From Acidobacteriota bacterium (lineage in GTDB: Bacteria; Acidobacteriota; Terriglobia; Acidiferrales; UBA7541), in contig JABCYZ010000008.1 in assembly GCA_013289955.1 (NCBI GenBank), positions 62,001 to 126,000 of the forward strand: a DNA stretch of 64,000 nucleotides. The letters run 5' to 3'. A program made the position numbers and the translations under genes. Below, piece after piece: positions 35,908 to 44,485 of the stretch (its first letter is position 1; each line of letters begins with the position of its first letter). The notes below the pieces were generated by a model that was not told where the DNA came from, ran no database searches, and was given only the letters and a program-made list of their open reading frames with translations.

Positions 35908-37167
35908 ATGGAAAAAATAAAGCGCTCAGTCGCCCTCGTCGTCTCCGGAGCACAGGATTTGACCGTTCCGTTCACTAAGGTGCTTGATGAGGTGCGCGAC
36001 GACATCACGGACAACCCATATCTGGAGGAGGCGTTCCGCGTTCTACCAGTTGGCGGATGCCGAAGCGCCATTGGTTCTGTCTGGAATGCTGTCGTTGATG
36101 ACCTCAGAAACAAGATCATCCACCATAGTGTCGAGTTATTTAACAAGGTCGTAAAACCTTTCCGTGATGTGCAGACGTAGGAAGATTTCCAAAATTATGT
36201 CAATGACGATCAGCTTATCGACGGTGCCTACAAAATCGGAGTTATTGGTTGGGAAGCATCAAAGATTCTTAAGCATGCGAAGGAAACTCGTCATGTCTTC
36301 GACGGCCACCCCAGAAGCAGCCAGCCCTCTTTAGTGAAAGTTCTTGCGATGCTGGAAGATTGCGTAAAGTACGTTTTGTCGCAGCCGTACCCGCCCAAGA
36401 TAATCGAAATCGATGAGTATTTAGCGCAGATGGCAACCCCAGACTACGATAGGAATGCTATCGCTATTGAGACCGCACTGTCGGAACTGCCTGAGGTGTA
36501 CAAGATAGAACTCGCAAATCGCCTTTTCGCAGCGTATATCCATCCCGGTAGCTCCTCCATCCTTCGTTCGAATATCGAGTTCGCTAGCCCCATTCTCTGG
36601 AGCGTATTGCCCAAGGAGACCAAACTACAGATCGTTCGTCGTGTAGATCAGCAGCTAACGGCCGGGAGTACCGAGAAAACCACGCTCGCCTTCGAGTTCG
36701 TCAACGCTGTAGAAGGGCAGCGCTTTTTGTCTCCGCCGGCAAGAAAGTATAAACTTGCGCCCATCGTTCAGAGATTAAAAGCAAACCTGGATCAGTGGGA
36801 CACTGAAAACTCCTGCGTCCGGCAATTAGAACCATATGCAGCTTACATTCCGGACAGTTTACTTGTGGACTACGTTCGGGCCCTCGTCATGACTTACGTC
36901 GGCTACACGGGCGGAAGTTCAACGTACAGTCGTACCGACTTCTATGCGAACGGCGCCGCGTTGATTATTCCTACCATGTTCCAAGCGTTCGATGATAAGG
37001 CCGGTACGGCGTTTGTGGTGGCAATCAAAGGAAACACCGAACTGAGATCGCGAATTACCAACCCGGAGAAACTCAATCGCCTCAGAAGCCTTGGCAACAT
37101 CCTATTTATGTTCGCGAAGCAAAAAGCCTGCTCGCAGTCATATTGCCGGTGTTTGTCGCACAACTAA
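35908..37167 (+). pseudogene. Unknown 419-residue protein interrupted by in-frame amber codon
   Basis: A single frame runs from ATG 35908 to TAA 37165-37167 except for one TAG at 36178-36180 (codon 91). The residues on both sides flow without a break (PFRDVQT before, EDFQNYVNDDQLIDGAYKIG after), so this is a point nonsense mutation or a site of read-through, not a gene boundary; the next ATG is at 36334. Predicted mainly helical. A segment KHAKETRHVFDGHPRSS carries an R-x5-H pattern like HEPN ribonucleases, which is only suggestive. No family was recognised. Low GC relative to neighbours. Confidence 0.65.
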
Positions 37168-37169
37168 CC

Positions 37170-37517
37170 ATGGCAGTACTCTGGGCGCGTCATCGCAGTT
37201 TGCCAGTGACGGGCGGGGGCTTGGCGCAGTGGGTAGTCGCTGTGCCCCTGGTCGCCATCGCATCAATTGGAGCCGTCGTCTGGATTTTTGCAGCAACCAA
37301 TAGTCCGAAATTTATTGGGATGGGGCTTTCCTTCGATTTTCTCTTGGGCGCCGTTACTCTGTGCGCGGCGGCGCTGAGTTCAGCCACGGTACAAATCGCG
37401 ACTTTAGTGGTTTCGCGTGTGAACGAACTTAGTGAGAGCAACCTTGAGTGGCGGGCAAGGCTCACTGCCCCACGTCAAATCCCACAAGCCAAGCCCCGTT
37501 CGCGCCCCAAAACCTAA
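37170..37517 (+). CDS. Small membrane protein, unknown
   Basis: 115 residues with two clear hydrophobic helices (about 20-42 and 47-77) and a basic, proline-rich tail. It starts two bases after the preceding stop; an alternative start at 37143 overlaps the preceding gene. Co-transcription with the interrupted gene upstream is likely. No family recognised. Confidence 0.5.
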   Translation: MAVLWARHRSLPVTGGGLAQWVVAVPLVAIASIGAVVWIFAATNSPKFIGMGLSFDFLLGAVTLCAAALSSATVQIATLVVSRVNELSESNLEWRARLTAPRQIPQAKPRSRPKT

Positions 37518-37569
37518 TTTCCCGGCCTCGTAATTCGACTGGTCTGGCAGGACCTAAACAATTTGAGGA

Positions 37570-37803
37570 ATGATTTTCGCCGAAAGCGAAAGCACCGCTA
37601 ACCGAGTTGCCTGGAGCGCGCGAAAATTGAAAAGCAACCTGCGGCAAGAGATTGCCATGTGGGTGCTCGGTCTACTTTGGACCGTACTCATTTTTGCTGT
37701 CTACGGTCATATCGGCGATTGGTCAGGCTGGATTCCCCTGGCCTTGTTGATTCCAACCTGCCTCATAATTTTCAGTCTGCGAGATCGCAAGAAACCAAAT
37801 TAG
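37570..37803 (+). CDS. Small membrane protein, unknown
   Basis: 77 residues: a basic N-terminus, one long hydrophobic region that can make two helices (about 29-45 and 52-68), and a basic end. GAGGA lies directly against the ATG, closer than usual. Overlaps the convergent gene's 3' end by 32 bases. Weak candidate. Confidence 0.4.
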   Translation: MIFAESESTANRVAWSARKLKSNLRQEIAMWVLGLLWTVLIFAVYGHIGDWSGWIPLALLIPTCLIIFSLRDRKKPN

Positions 37804-38122
37804 TGCTTCCTGTTCTTAACTTCGTCTGCGGTTCAAGTCGCGGAAGCTGTTTTCGAAAGAGAAAGAGTTGGCTCTTCAGTTGGAATATGCCGTCTGAGTT
37901 TCCAAGGTCGGTTATGTACTCTCGGATGTGGTCCGTTCCCAACCGCACTTTCTGATCACTGCGTGGATTGAAAAGCGTGATCTCTTCTCTGGTCGGATTG
38001 AGTATGAGCCATTTATCGTCAATCGGCTCAAGTTCGATCCCCTCAACCTCGTCAATTCGGCGCGCCACGGGCCACAGTCTGATGTGCTTGTACTCCATCT
38101 CCGATACTTTCTGCTTCTTCAT
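37772..38122 (-). CDS. Small soluble protein, unknown
   Basis: 116 residues, predicted alpha/beta: YKHIRLWPVARRIDEVEGIE, then DKWLILNPTREEITLFNPRS and IREYITDLGNSDGIFQLKSQ. No family known to me. GGAGAG lies nine bases before the ATG. Its start overlaps the end of the upstream gene by 71 bases. Confidence 0.55.
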   Translation of the reverse strand: MKKQKVSEMEYKHIRLWPVARRIDEVEGIELEPIDDKWLILNPTREEITLFNPRSDQKVRLGTDHIREYITDLGNSDGIFQLKSQLFLFRKQLPRLEPQTKLRTGSTNLVSCDLAD

Positions 38123-38582
38123 TTTTCACTTCTCTCCACTGGTTCTTCTGGGCGTGCTTCTTAAACCAATTCTGAACACGCGGGAGGCCCTCATTCACGG
38201 TCGTTGTGCTGGAAAACACACTCAATGAAATAGGCCTTCTGGTGGACGATTCTTCAGCTGTGGGTTTTTCTCCGCGAAGAATTTTTAGCTGCGTTTCGTC
38301 CGCTGTTCGAATCGCTTCTTCTAAGGTCTCAACCATTTTCCGCGGTGTTATCTCGCAAGCGATTGGTAGGGATGGTCGTGTGGCAGAAGAGTCCCCACCC
38401 ACCGTGAAGTGATCGATGCTGGCGTTCTCTAGGAGGTCGACGAGTTGGTCTTTTCCTTTCACGCCACCCATGATGGCGAGGCGCTGATTCCAATCGTCGG
38501 TGGCGGCAACGATCTTTACCAAGTTCAGTTCATCTAGAAAAGTGAGATAAAGCCTGAGATTGTTTTCGATGTTCATGACCAT
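38052..38582 (-). CDS. Soluble protein, unknown
   Basis: 176 residues from ATG 38582 (or 38576). The first part (NNLRLYLTFLDELNLVKIVA, then GGVKGKDQLVDLLENASIDH) looks helical; the middle is Ser/Thr-rich and the end is charged. No family recognised. Pairs with the 116-residue gene downstream by overlap. Confidence 0.5.
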   Translation of the reverse strand: MVMNIENNLRLYLTFLDELNLVKIVAATDDWNQRLAIMGGVKGKDQLVDLLENASIDHFTVGGDSSATRPSLPIACEITPRKMVETLEEAIRTADETQLKILRGEKPTAEESSTRRPISLSVFSSTTTVNEGLPRVQNWFKKHAQKNQWREVKNEEAESIGDGVQAHQTVARGAPN

Positions 38583-38777
38583 TTTGTAGCGCCTACCTGT
38601 GCCTGTTGGTAATTTTACTGAGAACAAAAGTAGAGCACAAGTGGGGCGCAAACCTGTCCTTAAAGGCCGAGGCCCCGGGGGCGACACCTCGTCTTACGCG
38701 AGTACGCAACCCGGTCGCAGGGACGCTGGAGCGAGTCTCTGGGCGGCGGCTTCGTCTTCAATCGATTTTCAAGTGAC

Positions 38778-39257
38778 GTGGCGCAGGCCGTCTACTTTGT
38801 TCCTGGCGGTAACGCGCCGCTCCAGCGGTCGATAACCGTCACGCTGCACGTCATCACCCCCTTGAAGAGTTCCAGCGTGAATCTCGCCAGCGGCGTCGAT
38901 CCAAGCGGGAAGATACGGTACGGCGTGGACGGCAGGATGTTCCTCGGCTCGGGGCTCGGCGGCCCGGGCCGGACGGTGACATACCAAAACAACGGGAAGT
39001 TTAGGATCGAGGATACGGTCGTGGATCAGAACGGGCAACCTGTCTCAGGCGCGGCCATCAGGTTGGGTAAGGACCTCGTCTTTACCGACACCAGCGGTCA
39101 ACTCTTTTTGCGGGTGAAACGCGACAAGGCTGTTTCTCTAGCCGTCGTCCCCGGCGAGTTCACCGTTCCGGGCCGATGGGTGACGGTGACGGCGCCCGCC
39201 GAGGCGCGTCCCGGCCAGGTGATCCTGATCATCGTGCGGCGGGGAGGCAAATCATGA
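38778..39257 (+). pseudogene. C-terminal fragment of a surface protein with carboxypeptidase-regulatory-like domain
   Basis: 159 residues from a GTG at 38778. Beta-rich: a strand-rich first part (YFVPGGNAPLQRSITVTL) and a carboxypeptidase-regulatory-like end (EDTVVDQNGQPVSGAAIRLG, GQLFLRVKR). No signal peptide or good ribosome site; the frame upstream remains open to 38661 with family-like GGGFVFNRFSSDVAQAV, so the coding sequence began earlier and has lost its N-terminus. It is probably the end of a larger outer-membrane or pilus-usher-type protein left by rearrangement. Confidence 0.5.
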
Positions 39258-39314
39258 GCGGGGACGGTTGCGGGACAGTGAAACCGATACAGCTCATTAA
39301 TCAACTGCTTGCGG

Positions 39315-40100
39315 TCAGGATAGGTCTCTAACAATGTGATCGAGAGCAGCGACGGACAAAAGCGCCGTGCCACGATCACATATTTGGCCAATGCGCTGAG
39401 CGCGTCCGGGATGAATCAGGTTACGAAAGTCTTTGGCGAGCCTAGCTTCCTTCGCGGTGTCTGGTTTGATTACTCCGAGATGAGCGGTCACTTCGATGTA
39501 ATGGTGCAGCACCCAGTCCTCTAAATCCCCTGGCGGCTGTTTTGAGAATGTTTTGTTTATGACGAGGGTAGACACAGCTGACGGGAAGGCAGCTTTTCGA
39601 CGGTTCAGGATGTCCCAGAGTAAAAGAGCCTCGATCATGGAACCAGCAAGCACCGTCGCGGCCTTCCACTCGCTGTTCGATAAGGCCCTGTCGATCGCAT
39701 TGATGTCGATTAGTAGGTTCCTTCGCAGTTCCGGGTCGGGTATGAAATGGAGTTTAGATGTGGCGGACCCGAGAGGCTCGTCTCGACACTTCGCTAGCGC
39801 GTCCCGGATCTCGGTTACTGGATTCATCTGAGTGGCGCCCGGCATAAATCCAAGATCGTGTCCACGGTCAGGGAACCTGATCCAAGTTGCAAGTTTCTGG
39901 CCGATGTAGGCTGTGGCGCAGACAAAGGTTGGGTACGTGGCTGTGTCCATAACGAGAAGTTCACTAGGGATTTTATCGACGAGGGTGATCAGCCCGGAAA
40001 GTTGCCCCGCTTGGCCTCTGGTGATGTTGTTGAGGTCGCGACTGGTGGGCCAGAGACTATTTATAAATGCAACGACTTGGCTCGGAACGACTCTGGGCAT
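39315..40100 (-). CDS. Unknown protein with HEPN-like C-terminal motif
   Basis: 261 residues, helical, soluble. The C-terminal half has NAIDRALSNSEWKAATVLAG, then MIEALLLWDIL and AKDFRNLIHPGRAQR. RNLIHPGR is typical of a set of uncharacterised bacterial proteins and resembles the R-x(4-6)-H motif of HEPN domains though with shorter spacing (R-x3-H). AGAGGTG precedes the ATG. Neighbours on the minus strand are the polymerase cassette upstream. A nuclease or toxin role is possible but unproven. Confidence 0.6.
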   Translation of the reverse strand: MPRVVPSQVVAFINSLWPTSRDLNNITRGQAGQLSGLITLVDKIPSELLVMDTATYPTFVCATAYIGQKLATWIRFPDRGHDLGFMPGATQMNPVTEIRDALAKCRDEPLGSATSKLHFIPDPELRRNLLIDINAIDRALSNSEWKAATVLAGSMIEALLLWDILNRRKAAFPSAVSTLVINKTFSKQPPGDLEDWVLHHYIEVTAHLGVIKPDTAKEARLAKDFRNLIHPGRAQRIGQICDRGTALLSVAALDHIVRDLS

Positions 40101-40307
40101 TGGACACCTCTGGAATGCAGTTCTACCAGAGCAAGGTCCAAGTGGCTAGCGGTGACCGCATTCGACAAATTGGCCTCGGAGAGTTCGCTCTCCGGGGACT
40201 TTCTTGTTTTGAACAATCCCTACTAGATTTGAACAGGCGTGCTCAACGCCCGTCCCATCGACTTTGCCGTTTGAGTCAGTCCTGCTTGCCCAGCGTCGCG
40301 GACAGCC

Positions 40308-42584
40308 TTACGATTTATCGTGGGCCGTCGCAGCGAAAAGCGGTGTGCTCGCCCAATCCTCTCCCCGCTGAAATTTCCGTAGCACAATCATTGGCTGTGG
40401 CGCGGGCTCCTCAATCAACAACTCGAATGGCTGAAACGCCTCCCGCAGCATCGCCTTGTATTTTTTCCGGTCGTAACCGTGCCATCCCTCCCACAGCGCG
40501 AACGCCCGAACGCGATCATTCGACACGGCTGACTCGCTGTCCGTGTAGACATACTCGACGGTCTGACCCGGGCGCAGCTTGACGCCGCTTCCGAAAAGCT
40601 GCTGTGCGGCGATGGCCGTGACACCGGCCTTCTGATAATCGCGCGGCTCCCGGGTGATCCGCTTGCTCACGACGAGGTCCTTGATCTCGACATCGCCGTT
40701 CGCGAGTCGTTCCTCGTAGTCAGCCAGCACCATCCGCGCGATCTCCAGCTTTTTCAGGTACGATTCGCGGTCGTGTGCCTCGGCCAAGATGGGAATCACC
40801 TCGTGCTGCATGCGGCTCAGCAGCGGCGGTGTGTCGTGGCGTCGGCACTCGAGGCCCCGGACCTTGACCTCGCCGTCTTCGCCGACCGCAAAGAAACGGT
40901 TCAGGACCGGAACATCGGCGTATTGCTTTGAGGGAAGGAAGACCACGTACCGGTAAACGGACTCGATGGCCAACGGAAGGTTGGTCAGCTCTTCGATGTC
41001 CGTGGCGAGTCGCTCGAACTCCTCACGCGTCGCCCCCTCCCGCCAAACGTATAGCGAGTCGACGAGCGCGTGAACAAGCTCGAATCCCCGGCTCTCGGCC
41101 AGCTCCTTGGCCACCAGCAGAGTCTCGCGCGCCACGGCGTTGATGGCTTCATGCGCCTCGATCTTGCCGAACCGTGCGTTCTTGTAACCCGTGTAGCCGA
41201 AGCAGCAGACCAGGAGCCACTTCAGCGAGTCGCGTTGGAGCTTGAATCGCAGCGCGACGAGAGGCTCCGCCGTCTTTTGAAGCTTCTTCAGCGCTGTGCG
41301 CTTGGCGATCAGGCGCTCGACCACGCGGCTGGTGATCCCGCTGCGCTTCTGGCAGATGCGATAGCCCAGCTCGGGAATCCGCGGCGCGTCGGGGCAGCAC
41401 GGACAATTCACCGTCTCCGGCGAGATGTTGAACCGCGCCATGATGCTCGGGAACTGGCTCACGAAGTCCAGCTCGGCGACGTTCGCGGTGAATCCCAGCT
41501 TCGGCACAAAGACGAGCCCACCGCGATCCGCTAGGAGCAGCTCATCCGGCGACTTGGGGTCCTCCGGCTCGGCCTTCTGCTCCGGTATCAGCACGCCGTC
41601 ACGATGCGCGAGCTCCATCTGCATGTAGCTGATGCCGGTGCCGGTCGTCGTTCGCGCCGCGTACTGAATCGGCAGCTTGGTGACTCGCGCTAGCTCCCAC
41701 AGCCCCGCGAAGTCGCACTTCTCGCTGATAAAGGAGTTCTGCTTGTCCACGTGGATGCGGCCAAAGAGGGTCGTCGCGCTCGCCTTGAAGAGTATCCGCC
41801 CGTAGCTGGTGTAACTTCGCGGTTTTGAACGCTGCACGGCGACGCCCGGTTCGCGGTTCAGGTTGAGCGAGAACTTCAGCCGCTCCGCCTGTTGGCTGAG
41901 CAGCGGAAGGATGGTCGAGTCACCCCACTCGGAGAGAATCACGTCGGGGTCCTCTCGCTTCACCAGCCGTGCGAAGCCCACAGATGGCGGCTCACCTGAC
42001 TCATCAAGCTCCCAGCACGTTCCGTCAACTTCAATTTCGAGAGCGGCATGGCGCCCGTGCTCGGGGTCAATCCGCGACAGGCCGGCTAGGCGAATCTGCA
42101 TGATCTTGAGCGGCGGCATCTCGTAGTCGAGAGCCCACTCGCTGTCGCGGCGCTCGATGGCGAGGATTTTTCCCTCCTTGTCAGCCTCTACTTCGACATA
42201 CGCCAGCGGGAAGAGATGTTTCTCCCAACAGTAGAGCGAGGCGACCATGAGGTCGCTGTTGTAAAGCTGGAGCCGCGAGTCGAACCGGTGGACCCAACGG
42301 CCCCAGCTCACAAAATCGATTGGCGAGTGAACCGACACCTGGAGCACGGGCCGCGCGGCCTTTAGCCACAGGTCGGTGCGTTCGGTCATCAAAGTTCGCA
42401 GGTCGGTGGCTTGATTCCGTGCGGCGTCCTGGAGACGGGCCAGTTTCTCCTCGCTCCCGGACACGAAGAACGCCGGGGCGAAGTCATCGGTCAAACGGTA
42501 GCGCGCTTGGTTCCGGTCGATCAGCCAGAGCGTCATCCCCCGCTGGTTCGGGTAGAGGTCGAGAATCCATCCTTGCAATCTCAC
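40308..42584 (-). CDS. B-family DNA polymerase, PolB2-like, with degenerate motif C
   Basis: 758 residues from GTG 42584, where homology begins (LQGWILDLYPNQRGMTLWLI). Motif A is LDFVSQFPSI (Asp about 373), followed by a Cys-rich NCPCCPDAP...GYRIC set. Motif B is LKWLLVCCFGYTGYKNARFG, with Lys kept but NS-x-YG changed to CCFGY. Motif C is HALVDSLYV (about 509): only the second Asp of D-T-D remains. The exonuclease region (about 100-290) has DPDVILSEWGDSTILPLL but no clean DxE. This matches the PolB2 branch found in archaea and some bacteria, implicated in DNA damage tolerance in Sulfolobus. It is third in a cassette with a RecA-like and a small protein. Confidence 0.85.
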   Translation of the reverse strand: MRLQGWILDLYPNQRGMTLWLIDRNQARYRLTDDFAPAFFVSGSEEKLARLQDAARNQATDLRTLMTERTDLWLKAARPVLQVSVHSPIDFVSWGRWVHRFDSRLQLYNSDLMVASLYCWEKHLFPLAYVEVEADKEGKILAIERRDSEWALDYEMPPLKIMQIRLAGLSRIDPEHGRHAALEIEVDGTCWELDESGEPPSVGFARLVKREDPDVILSEWGDSTILPLLSQQAERLKFSLNLNREPGVAVQRSKPRSYTSYGRILFKASATTLFGRIHVDKQNSFISEKCDFAGLWELARVTKLPIQYAARTTTGTGISYMQMELAHRDGVLIPEQKAEPEDPKSPDELLLADRGGLVFVPKLGFTANVAELDFVSQFPSIMARFNISPETVNCPCCPDAPRIPELGYRICQKRSGITSRVVERLIAKRTALKKLQKTAEPLVALRFKLQRDSLKWLLVCCFGYTGYKNARFGKIEAHEAINAVARETLLVAKELAESRGFELVHALVDSLYVWREGATREEFERLATDIEELTNLPLAIESVYRYVVFLPSKQYADVPVLNRFFAVGEDGEVKVRGLECRRHDTPPLLSRMQHEVIPILAEAHDRESYLKKLEIARMVLADYEERLANGDVEIKDLVVSKRITREPRDYQKAGVTAIAAQQLFGSGVKLRPGQTVEYVYTDSESAVSNDRVRAFALWEGWHGYDRKKYKAMLREAFQPFELLIEEPAPQPMIVLRKFQRGEDWASTPLFAATAHDKS

Positions 42585-42840
42585 AGAGCACCCCGGCGTT
42601 CTGAAGAACCTTCTCGACCGCGTACAGCCGCTTTTCCTGGTCGAGCGCGATGGAAAGCAGGATGGCCTCCATCGGGTTGTCGTGGCACTGATACGTGGCG
42701 GCCTGGGTGTAGCAACGCACGCGGACAAACAGCCGGTCGAAGTGCGACTGGTCCTCGCGGCGTAGCGCGCGACGAAACTTTCTCCAGCGGTCCGCCGCCT
42801 GCTGAATGAGTTGTACGAATGTAGGGACGGTCCGGCCCAT
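42484..42840 (-). CDS. Small protein of the PolB2 cassette
   Basis: 118 residues between the RecA-like and polymerase genes. The first 80 residues look like a folded helical domain: FVQLIQQAADRWRKFRRALR, SHFDRLFVRVRCYTQAATYQ, and NPMEAILLSIALDQEKRL. The last 30 residues are Pro/Ala-rich and overlap the polymerase start by 101 bases in another frame. TGGAGGAACC precedes the ATG. PolB2 operons of archaea encode a small protein in the same place; equivalence here is by position and size. Probably a subunit or adaptor of the polymerase. Confidence 0.75.
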   Translation of the reverse strand: MGRTVPTFVQLIQQAADRWRKFRRALRREDQSHFDRLFVRVRCYTQAATYQCHDNPMEAILLSIALDQEKRLYAVEKVLQNAGVLCEIARMDSRPLPEPAGDDALADRPEPSALPFDR

Positions 42841-42860
42841 GGTTCCTCCAGGGAATCAGT

Positions 42861-43481
42861 TCAGACAGATAACAACGGTGCGGTCTTCTCGCTGGTAAAG
42901 GAGAGCTCACTGTCGGGGCGGGCCTCAACCTTGAAAACGTGGCGCGCCTGCTTGGAGAGCTTCGGGAAGAAATCGTGCCTCTTCGTCTTGAACGAGTTCG
43001 CGTCAGAAAAGACGGCGCTGGAAATGGGAAGCTGCGCAATCGCTTCGAGCCCTTCGAGCGCGTGCTCGAACGCCGCGCGCGCCGGATGATCCCGGACATC
43101 TTCGTCGAAAAATAAATCAGGCAACGCGGTCACGATCAAAGCGTCAGCGGACCAGGAGTTTAATATTTTCGGGACGCGTAAGACCAACTCCATAAGCTGA
43201 AAACAGGTGAACGCGCGGGACACTCGAATGAGCTTGTTAAATTCGGAAGGCTCAAGCCTACGCTCTCTCGCGAAGCGCGCGATCAGGAGCGGACTGATCT
43301 GATTCGCGCCGTCGAGATAAAGAATGCGCTTTCCGCTGAGCAAGAGCCTCGGAAGAAAGTAGTGGGAGAGCCGGGGCATCTCGGGGCACCCGTAGTACAC
43401 GGACACGCCCCGCTCGGGCAGAGCCCAAGGATTTAGAGACGACTCTTTCTCAAGACCTCCAACTACGACCGGCGGACTCAT
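42861..43481 (-). CDS. RecA/RadA-like protein without P-loop (PolB2 cassette)
   Basis: 206 residues with a RecA-type core layout. Where RecA has Walker A, it reads VSVYYGCPEMPRLSHYFL, lacking GKT/S. The next strand SGKRILYLDGANQISPLLIA matches the VAYIDAE region. IRVSRAFTCFQLMELVL follows as in archaeal RadB/RadA-like proteins, and DALIVTALPDLFFDEDVRD occupies the Walker B place. So it keeps the fold but should not hydrolyse ATP. Inactivated RecA-like proteins are described beside PolB2 in Sulfolobus. First gene of the cassette, 20 bases before the small protein. By analogy with ImuA, it may link the polymerase to RecA filaments; that is inference. Confidence 0.75.
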   Translation of the reverse strand: MSPPVVVGGLEKESSLNPWALPERGVSVYYGCPEMPRLSHYFLPRLLLSGKRILYLDGANQISPLLIARFARERRLEPSEFNKLIRVSRAFTCFQLMELVLRVPKILNSWSADALIVTALPDLFFDEDVRDHPARAAFEHALEGLEAIAQLPISSAVFSDANSFKTKRHDFFPKLSKQARHVFKVEARPDSELSFTSEKTAPLLSV

Positions 43482-43665
43482 GGCGACTCAAGGCTCTTGG
43501 AAACGGAAGTCGATCATAGGCGAACAAAAGGCGAAATGTCAATGGGCTGGCGAGGCCGAAAAATTGATGGTGAACCTCCACATGTCCAGTAGGGGGTTAT
43601 TCCTCTTTGTAATTTAGGGTCATGATAAGATACCGGCGAACTCGGACCGCACGGAGGCTCCGCCC

Positions 43666-44202
43666 ATGGTCGTAGGCGAGATAATAGCTGGAACAGCGGG
43701 TGCCCTTGAGATCGGCGAAGTCATCGTCCACATGGTCAAGGAGGCCAAGCGCGACGGGAGCCGTCTCGGTGTCCCTGAAATAGTGAGCGTTTTGCCAGCC
43801 CACACCGCGGCCGCGTGCGCGAACGCCGCGAGAGAACTAAGAGATTTCCAGGCAGATTTGAGCGCGCACCACATCGACACGAAGAAGTCCCTTCAGGAGC
43901 TTGAACAAGAAACCGCTATATGGAGAGTCGGGCCTTACAGGGCGATACGTAGAGTTAGAAAACGCATTGAGGCTATCAAGAACGAGATCATCGAGCTTCA
44001 CGACGACGCCGTTGCGTCCGCCCAATGCCTGGAGGATTCGGAGTTTGTGCCACGCTCATACAAGCAGGCTGCCGAGGCAACGAAGGCCATCCGAGAAATG
44101 GCGACCGCAGAGCTGCCAATCAGCAAGATGATTGATACCATGGCCAGTGACATGGAGAGTCTCGCAGAACGTTTGCGGGACGCTTCCAAACCAAGAAAAT
44201 AG
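43666..44202 (+). CDS. Coiled-coil/helical protein, unknown
   Basis: 178 residues, almost all helical, with a weakly hydrophobic Gly/Ala-rich N-terminus (IIAGTAGALEIGEVIVHM) and long charged helices (ELRDFQADLSAHHIDTKKSL, RVRKRIEAIKNEIIELHDDA). GGAGGCTCCGCCC precedes the ATG. It is divergent from the PolB2 cassette. No family recognised. Confidence 0.55.
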   Translation: MVVGEIIAGTAGALEIGEVIVHMVKEAKRDGSRLGVPEIVSVLPAHTAAACANAARELRDFQADLSAHHIDTKKSLQELEQETAIWRVGPYRAIRRVRKRIEAIKNEIIELHDDAVASAQCLEDSEFVPRSYKQAAEATKAIREMATAELPISKMIDTMASDMESLAERLRDASKPRK

Positions 44203-44245
44203 ACGCCTCTTTGGCAAAGGGGGAGTTCGAGGACGAGAGCGCTAG

Positions 44246-44458
44246 ATGGCGAAACGAAACTCCAGCCTGCCGCCCGAAGTGCTGGCGGTCCTTCGGAGGT
44301 CATACTACCTGCCCCCCTGCCGGAAATTCCGAAAAGCTAACATCTTTAAATTCTTCGAGCATCTCAGTGAAGGAAACTGCGCGCGGTGCCTGGCGTTCTT
44401 TCGTCAGTTGGGCAAGGAGCAGGGGTTGATGAGGTTCCTGAGGGAGAGCCGAAACTGA
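44246..44458 (+). CDS. Small basic protein, unknown (weak)
   Basis: 70 residues, basic, containing CRKF and CARC cysteines about 20 residues apart that could bind zinc. No clear ribosome site. It follows the coiled-coil gene by 43 bases on the same strand. Low support. Confidence 0.35.
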   Translation: MAKRNSSLPPEVLAVLRRSYYLPPCRKFRKANIFKFFEHLSEGNCARCLAFFRQLGKEQGLMRFLRESRN

Positions 44459-44485
44459 GAATTCAGGCCCGCAGCGGACGGGTAA

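Noticed and set aside
43482..43620. LexA-type operator before the PolB2 cassette
   Set aside because: A GTTC-like word occurs on the minus strand but no second half-site fits the known GAAC-N4-GTTC or GTTC-N7-GTTC spacing.
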